Shown piece after piece: positions 6,765 to 9,955 of a stretch of DNA of 9,955 nucleotides. Position 1 is the stretch's first letter; each line of letters opens with the position of its first letter. A program made the position numbers and the translations under genes. The DNA lies in assembly GCA_937944065.1 (NCBI GenBank), contig CALDZS010000350.1:1-9955 (forward strand), given 5' to 3'. The DNA is from an uncultured Amylibacter sp. Its GTDB lineage: Bacteria; Pseudomonadota; Alphaproteobacteria; Rhodobacterales; Rhodobacteraceae. The notes below the pieces were generated by a model that did not search any database, was not told where the DNA came from, and worked only from the letters and a program-made list of their open reading frames with translations.

Positions 6765-7799
6765 ATGGCTGATACAAAGAACATCGCAATCCTTGGCGCC
6801 TCTGGCTACACTGGTGCAGAGCTGGTGCGTTTGATAGCCACTCATCCGCAAATACAAATTGCTGCGATGAGTGCGGAGCGTAAGGCAGGCATGGAAATGG
6901 GGGCTGTTTTCCCGCATCTTCGTCACCTAGATTTGCCAACGTTGGTGAAAATAGACGCGATTGATTTCGCAGATATCGACCTGTGTTTTTGTGCATTGCC
7001 GCACGCGACAAGCCAACAAGTTATCAAAGCGTTACCGAAGTCGTTGAAGGTCGTCGACCTGTCCGCCGATTTCCGTCTGCGCGATCCAGAGGTTTACGCG
7101 AAATGGTATGGCGGACAGCATGATGCGCTAGAGTGTCAGGCAGAGGCAGTTTACGGGTTAACAGAGTTCTACCGAGAGCAGATTAAGTCCGCGCGATTGG
7201 TGGCAGGCACAGGATGTAATGCCGCGACCGGGCAATACGCATTGCGCCCCTTGATCGCTGATGGATTGATCGATTTGGACGACATTATTATTGATTTAAA
7301 AACCGGTGTCAGTGGCGCAGGCCGTTCGCCCAAAGAAGGGTTGTTGCACGCTGAACTGTCCGAAGGTGCGCATCCCTATGCCATCGGCGGTACGCATCGC
7401 CACTTAGCAGAATTCGACCAAGAATTTAGCGCCATTGCAGGGCGTGATGTGCGCGTTCAATTCACACCAACTTTGTTACCAGCCAATCGCGGGATTATTG
7501 CAAATGTGTATGTCAAAGGTGATCCGCAGGCGATCTATAACTCTATGCGTCAAGCCTATGATAATGAACCGTTTATCGAAGTGTTGCCGTTTGGCGAAGC
7601 ACCAAGTACGCGCCATGTCCGCGGATCAAATTATGCCCATGTCGGCGTAACAGGGGATCGTGTCGCAGGTCGTACGATTGTCTTTGCCGCACTTGATAAT
7701 CTGACCAAAGGGTCGTCGGGGCAAGCGTTACAAAACGCAAACCTGATGTTGGGATTACCAGAGACAATGGGTCTGGAAATGGCACCGGTGTTTCCATAA
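6765..7799 (+). CDS. argC: N-acetyl-gamma-glutamyl-phosphate reductase
   Basis: A 344-residue enzyme of arginine biosynthesis that reduces N-acetylglutamyl-5-phosphate to the semialdehyde with NADPH. The Rossmann start IAILGASGYTGAELVRL (7-23) binds NADPH. CALPH (76-80) and VVDLSADFRLRD (96-107) are strongly ArgC-like. The catalytic Cys151 lies in AGTGCNAATG, and the second catalytic element HRH (211-213) in GGTHRHLAEFDQE. The loop around Cys151 departs from the usual PGCYPT form, although GVSGAGRSPKEG (181-192) and the rest argue for a working ArgC. AGGA at 6752-6755 sits 9 nt before the ATG. Its TAA shares one base with the ccmE ATG (TAATG). Confidence 0.95.
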   Translation: MADTKNIAILGASGYTGAELVRLIATHPQIQIAAMSAERKAGMEMGAVFPHLRHLDLPTLVKIDAIDFADIDLCFCALPHATSQQVIKALPKSLKVVDLSADFRLRDPEVYAKWYGGQHDALECQAEAVYGLTEFYREQIKSARLVAGTGCNAATGQYALRPLIADGLIDLDDIIIDLKTGVSGAGRSPKEGLLHAELSEGAHPYAIGGTHRHLAEFDQEFSAIAGRDVRVQFTPTLLPANRGIIANVYVKGDPQAIYNSMRQAYDNEPFIEVLPFGEAPSTRHVRGSNYAHVGVTGDRVAGRTIVFAALDNLTKGSSGQALQNANLMLGLPETMGLEMAPVFP

Positions 7800-8242
7800 T
7801 GGCAGTTGGGTTGAAAAAGCGCCGTCGCATTCAATTGATTGTCATCGGATTTGTGCTGTTGGCCGCTGCGACCGCATTGATCGGGTTCGCCGCAAAAGAC
7901 GGGATAGAGTTTTTCCGATCTCCGACCCAAGTCATGGATGCGCCTCCACCAACGACTGAAATATTTCGCGTGGGTGGTTTGGTGGCCGAAGGCAGTTTAC
8001 GCCAGTCCGAAGAAGTCTATTCTTTTGATGTAACTGACGGGAATGCCACAGTTCCTGTCAGCTATCGTGGATTGCTGCCTGACTTGTTTCGCGAAGGCCA
8101 AGGCATGATCGCCACAGGCCGCCTGATTGGTGGTGTTTTCTTAGCTGATGAAATTCTGGCAAAGCATGACGAAAACTACATGCCCAAAGAAGTGGCTGAC
8201 GCGCTGAAAGAACAGGGTGTGTTTAAACCGAGCGCTGAATAG
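7799..8242 (+). CDS. ccmE: Cytochrome c maturation haem chaperone CcmE
   Basis: A 147-residue membrane-anchored periplasmic haem chaperone of the System I (Ccm) pathway; it takes haem from CcmC and passes it to the CcmF/CcmH lyase. A short basic cytoplasmic N-terminus (KKRRR, 6-10) precedes one membrane anchor (about 11-31). The beta-barrel domain follows, starting near FRVGGLVAEGS (56-66) and including VPVSYRGLLPDLF (85-97). The covalent haem-binding His123 lies in LAKHDENYMP (120-129) with the conserved Tyr127, matching the H-x-x-x-Y form of most CcmE proteins. The start overlaps the argC stop by one base, so translation is likely coupled. No other ccm gene lies in the window; the next gene is an endolysin 56 nt downstream. 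Confidence 0.96.
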   Translation: MAVGLKKRRRIQLIVIGFVLLAAATALIGFAAKDGIEFFRSPTQVMDAPPPTTEIFRVGGLVAEGSLRQSEEVYSFDVTDGNATVPVSYRGLLPDLFREGQGMIATGRLIGGVFLADEILAKHDENYMPKEVADALKEQGVFKPSAE

Positions 8243-8250
8243 TCCAATCC

Positions 8251-8295
8251 TTAACCGATTTGCGAAATCTTTCACCCTAAACGGCGAAAGGTTAA
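8251..8295 (+). promoter_or_regulatory. Structured leader of the lysis cassette
   Basis: TTAACC (8251-8256) and GGTTAA (8290-8295) are inverted copies bracketing the leader. Inside, GATTT-GCG-AAATC (8257-8269) is a perfect small hairpin. CTTTC (8269-8273) can pair with GAAAG (8286-8290), which is the endolysin Shine-Dalgarno (GAAAGG, 8286-8291). TTAACC is also the core of the CtrA half-site in alphaproteobacteria. No clear -35/-10 pair is visible in 8243-8298. These are sequence observations; regulation is inferred. Confidence 0.35.
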
Positions 8296-8298
8296 TCC

Positions 8299-8910
8299 AT
8301 GCAAACAGTCGATCAAATCGCGCGTGCCATTGTGAAACGCGAAGGCGGTTATGTGAATGACCCCAGCGATCTAGGTGGCGCAACGAAATACGGCGTCACT
8401 ATCGGAACTATGCGCCGTCTTGGGTTGGATTTGGACAAAGACGGTGATGTAGATGCATCTGACGTACGGCGTTTGACCCAGAAACGCGCCGTCGAAATCT
8501 TTAAGCAGCACTACTATTATCATCCTAAGATCGACAAATTGCCACAAATGCTGGCGGCGAGCGTTTTCGATATGCAGGTCAATGCAGGAAACAATGCAAT
8601 AAAACTGCTACAGCGTTTGTTGCAGAAATTCGGCGAACCCGTAGTTGAGGATGGTGCTCTTGGTCCGCAAACCATTGGTGCCGCGCAACGAGTGTACGAG
8701 GCGGCAGGGAGCTTGTTGGTCGATGCATATGGCATTGAACGTCGCAATTACTATTACCGATTGGCAGACAAACGTGTTGCGTCACGCAAATATGCGCGGA
8801 CAAAGCAGGGTGCAAAGGGTGGTTGGATCAAACGCGCAGAGGAATTTATATCTGAAAGATATCATCTGACCCCTGCCGCACATACACAAAGGATTGCACA
8901 ATGGGGTTGA
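8299..8910 (+). CDS. GTA-type endolysin: GH108 N-acetylmuramidase (holin-associated)
   Basis: A 203-residue peptidoglycan hydrolase. The N-terminal glycosyl hydrolase 108 domain (about 5-92) has the signature KREGGYVNDPSDLGGATKYG (13-32), with Glu15 the expected catalytic acid. It is followed by a PG_binding_3-type C-terminal domain (about 94-185) containing VNAGNNAIKLLQRLL, VVEDGALGPQTIGA and GGWIKRAEEF. Between DLGGATKYGV and the next helix lies a calcium-loop sequence, DLDKDGDVDASD (44-55). There is no signal peptide or membrane anchor, so export depends on the holin encoded next, whose ATG overlaps this stop by 10 nt. The GAAAGG site is 7 nt before the ATG. In Rhodobacter capsulatus a pair of this kind lyses cells to release gene transfer agent; a remnant prophage lysin is the alternative. 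Confidence 0.9.
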   Translation: MQTVDQIARAIVKREGGYVNDPSDLGGATKYGVTIGTMRRLGLDLDKDGDVDASDVRRLTQKRAVEIFKQHYYYHPKIDKLPQMLAASVFDMQVNAGNNAIKLLQRLLQKFGEPVVEDGALGPQTIGAAQRVYEAAGSLLVDAYGIERRNYYYRLADKRVASRKYARTKQGAKGGWIKRAEEFISERYHLTPAAHTQRIAQWG

Positions 8911-9401
8911 TAAAAAAGCTTATCGGAATTGACAAAACAGTCGGCGAAATCGGGCGCGCTGCACAAGGTGTCAGCGAAGTGTTTGTGGCCAACGCCACCG
9001 ACCGTCAAGAACAGGCCTATCTGACAAAGAAATCTGCGATGGATCAATTGAGTGCAGAGTATCGTATCAATTCGCTTGGCTGGTTTGATCGCATGACAGA
9101 CGGGCTAAATCGCCTGCCACGGCCAACAATGGCATTTGGGACCATCGGATTGTTTTCGTTTGCAATGATCAATCCAGAGGCATTCAGCATTCGTATGCGC
9201 GGACTGGAACTGGTGCCGCAACCGCTTTGGTGGTTGTTAAGCGCTATTGTATCTTTCTATTTTGGCGCGCGTGAATTGCATTATTTTCGCGGCAGACATG
9301 TCAGTCAGCGAATTGAGCCGTCAAAGGTGATGACGAGGGTCGCGCAGTCCAGCGATAACGCAGCGTTAGATGATTGGTTGCGTGGTCAATCTGACAGGTA
9401 G
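8901..9401 (+). CDS. GTA-type 3TM holin family protein
   Basis: A 166-residue membrane protein resembling the family named for gene-transfer release (GTA_holin_3TM). A charged, mostly soluble N-terminal part (1-70) is followed by two obvious hydrophobic segments, about 76-92 (TMAFGTIGLFSFAMI) and 107-125 (PQPLWWLLSAIVSFYFG). The family-type motif FGARELHYFRGR (121-132) and a charged tail come next. Only two strong membrane segments are seen, so a third would have to be the weaker N-terminal amphipathic stretch. Its role would be to form the lesion that lets the signal-less muramidase reach the periplasm. AAAGGA at 8888-8893 gives 7 nt to the ATG, which lies inside the endolysin gene, implying tight co-expression. 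Confidence 0.85.
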   Translation: MGLIKKLIGIDKTVGEIGRAAQGVSEVFVANATDRQEQAYLTKKSAMDQLSAEYRINSLGWFDRMTDGLNRLPRPTMAFGTIGLFSFAMINPEAFSIRMRGLELVPQPLWWLLSAIVSFYFGARELHYFRGRHVSQRIEPSKVMTRVAQSSDNAALDDWLRGQSDR

Positions 9402-9420
9402 AGTTTGACAAGCGCGTAAC

Positions 9421-9459
9421 GTCCTGCAAACTGTCCCAAAGCAATTTGGCAGTTTGGAC
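9421..9459 (+). promoter_or_regulatory. GNRA-capped hairpin overlapping the next gene's Shine-Dalgarno
   Basis: CAAACTG (9427-9433) pairs with CAGTTTG (9450-9456) and CCAAA (9436-9440) with TTTGG (9445-9449), leaving a TC bulge and a GCAA tetraloop (9441-9444). After a further CTG bulge, GTC (9421-9423) can pair with GAC (9457-9459). GGACGG (9456-9461), the likely ribosome site of the gene at 9468, is thereby partly paired. No T-run follows, so it is not a standard terminator. It may protect the lysis mRNA 3' end or control the downstream gene. Confidence 0.55.
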
Positions 9460-9467
9460 GGCACTTC

Positions 9468-9955
9468 ATGAAATATGAACAAATACATTATGCGGTAAAG
9501 GATGATATTGCGACCATCACCTTGAACAATCCAGCGGCGCGCAACAGCCTGACGACGTTGATGAGAGCCGAGTTGTTACATGTGTTTCGCAATGCCCCGA
9601 AAGAAGCGCGCGTGATCGTTTATACTGGCGCGGGCAAAGGATTTTGTTCGGGGCAGGATTTGGGAGACGCCGCAAAGCTGTCTGATATCGATTTAGAAGG
9701 CACATTACGTGACGAATACGAACCGTTGCTAAAGGCGATCTATGATTGCCGCGTGCCAACAATTGCAGCGGTAAACGGGGCCGCGGCAGGGGCGGGTGCA
9801 AACCTTGCACTGGCGGCGGACGTAGTTATCGCCGCGAATTCGGCAGTGTTCATTCAAGCCTTCACGCGTATCGGTCTGATACCTGATGCAGGCGGTACCT
9901 ATTGGTTGCCGCGTCAAGTTGGGTTTTCGCGTGCCATGGGGGCAGCATTGTTCGC
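9468..9955 (+). CDS. Enoyl-CoA hydratase/isomerase, PaaG-like (partial, 3' end cut)
   Basis: The first 162 residues of a crotonase-superfamily protein; the frame is open to the window edge. Crotonase landmarks are present: the first oxyanion-hole loop GAGKGFCSGQDLG (54-66), the second NGAAAGAGANLALAAD (103-118), and FIQAFTRIGLIPDAGGTYWL (128-147). Asp140 in IPDAGG sits at the catalytic aspartate position of PaaG, the 2-(1,2-epoxy-1,2-dihydrophenyl)acetyl-CoA isomerase of phenylacetate degradation, and the Glu of true hydratases is not seen there. That favours an isomerase, but no other paa gene is present, so the substrate is open. GGACGG at 9456-9461 precedes the ATG by 6 nt, behind a hairpin. 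Confidence 0.85.
   Translation, partial: MKYEQIHYAVKDDIATITLNNPAARNSLTTLMRAELLHVFRNAPKEARVIVYTGAGKGFCSGQDLGDAAKLSDIDLEGTLRDEYEPLLKAIYDCRVPTIAAVNGAAAGAGANLALAADVVIAANSAVFIQAFTRIGLIPDAGGTYWLPRQVGFSRAMGAALF

Noticed and set aside
8428..8463. Reading the DLDKDGDVDASD loop as a cellulosomal dockerin
   Set aside because: Dockerins need two such repeats with flanking helices; only one is present, so a single calcium loop is the fair description.
9405..9433. Perfect TTGACA at 9405-9410 as a promoter of the PaaG-like gene
   Set aside because: The bases 16-18 bp downstream (CAAACT/AAACTG) are a poor -10 and are part of the hairpin, so the hexamer alone is insufficient.
1..9955. CRISPR array, insertion sequence, tRNA or integrase attachment site
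   Set aside because: No regularly spaced repeats, transposase, integrase or cloverleaf-like segment was seen; the lysis pair lacks prophage context.

Overview
The window looks like a stretch of chromosome from a Rhodobacterales (Roseobacter-group) alphaproteobacterium of moderate GC content. The evidence is protein flavour and content: a homodimeric eukaryote-like NADP isocitrate dehydrogenase, a type-2 (COX15) haem A synthase, an S9 protein with an Ala-rich N-terminal extension, CcmE, and above all an endolysin/3TM-holin pair of the kind linked to gene transfer agent (GTA) release in this order. Base composition and codon use look even throughout, with no insertion sequence, tRNA, rRNA or CRISPR array visible.

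Layout. (1) 1-439, plus strand: the 3' end of alaS followed after 4 nt by a DUF1330 gene. (2) 436-2087, minus strand: icd with its own intrinsic terminator, then an EmrE-type small multidrug resistance gene whose stop codon overlaps the DUF1330 stop by 4 bp (convergent). (3) 2266-4647, plus strand: trmJ, ctaA (COX15) and a PaaI-type hotdog thioesterase; the last two overlap by a GTGA. (4) 4713-5825: a complete ribosomal transcription unit, promoter - rplM - rpsI - strong GNRA-capped terminator. (5) 5895-8242: murI (glutamate racemase), argC (arginine synthesis) and ccmE (haem chaperone for cytochrome c), the last two joined by TAATG. (6) 8299-9401: a two-gene lysis cassette, GH108-type N-acetylmuramidase plus 3TM holin, overlapping by 10 nt. 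(7) 9468 to the edge: an enoyl-CoA hydratase/isomerase resembling PaaG, preceded by a long hairpin that touches its Shine-Dalgarno sequence.

Most of the window is housekeeping: translation (alaS, trmJ, rplM, rpsI), central metabolism (icd, argC), cell wall (murI) and haem/cytochrome assembly (ctaA, ccmE). The accessory element is the lysis cassette. In Rhodobacter capsulatus the GTA endolysin and holin are encoded away from the main GTA structural cluster, and this pair fits that pattern. The endolysin carries a near-perfect EF-hand/dockerin-like calcium loop, and its leader can fold so that the Shine-Dalgarno sequence is paired. No phage head, tail or packaging gene is in the window, so the GTA link rests on family resemblance. 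No gap between genes exceeds about 180 bp.
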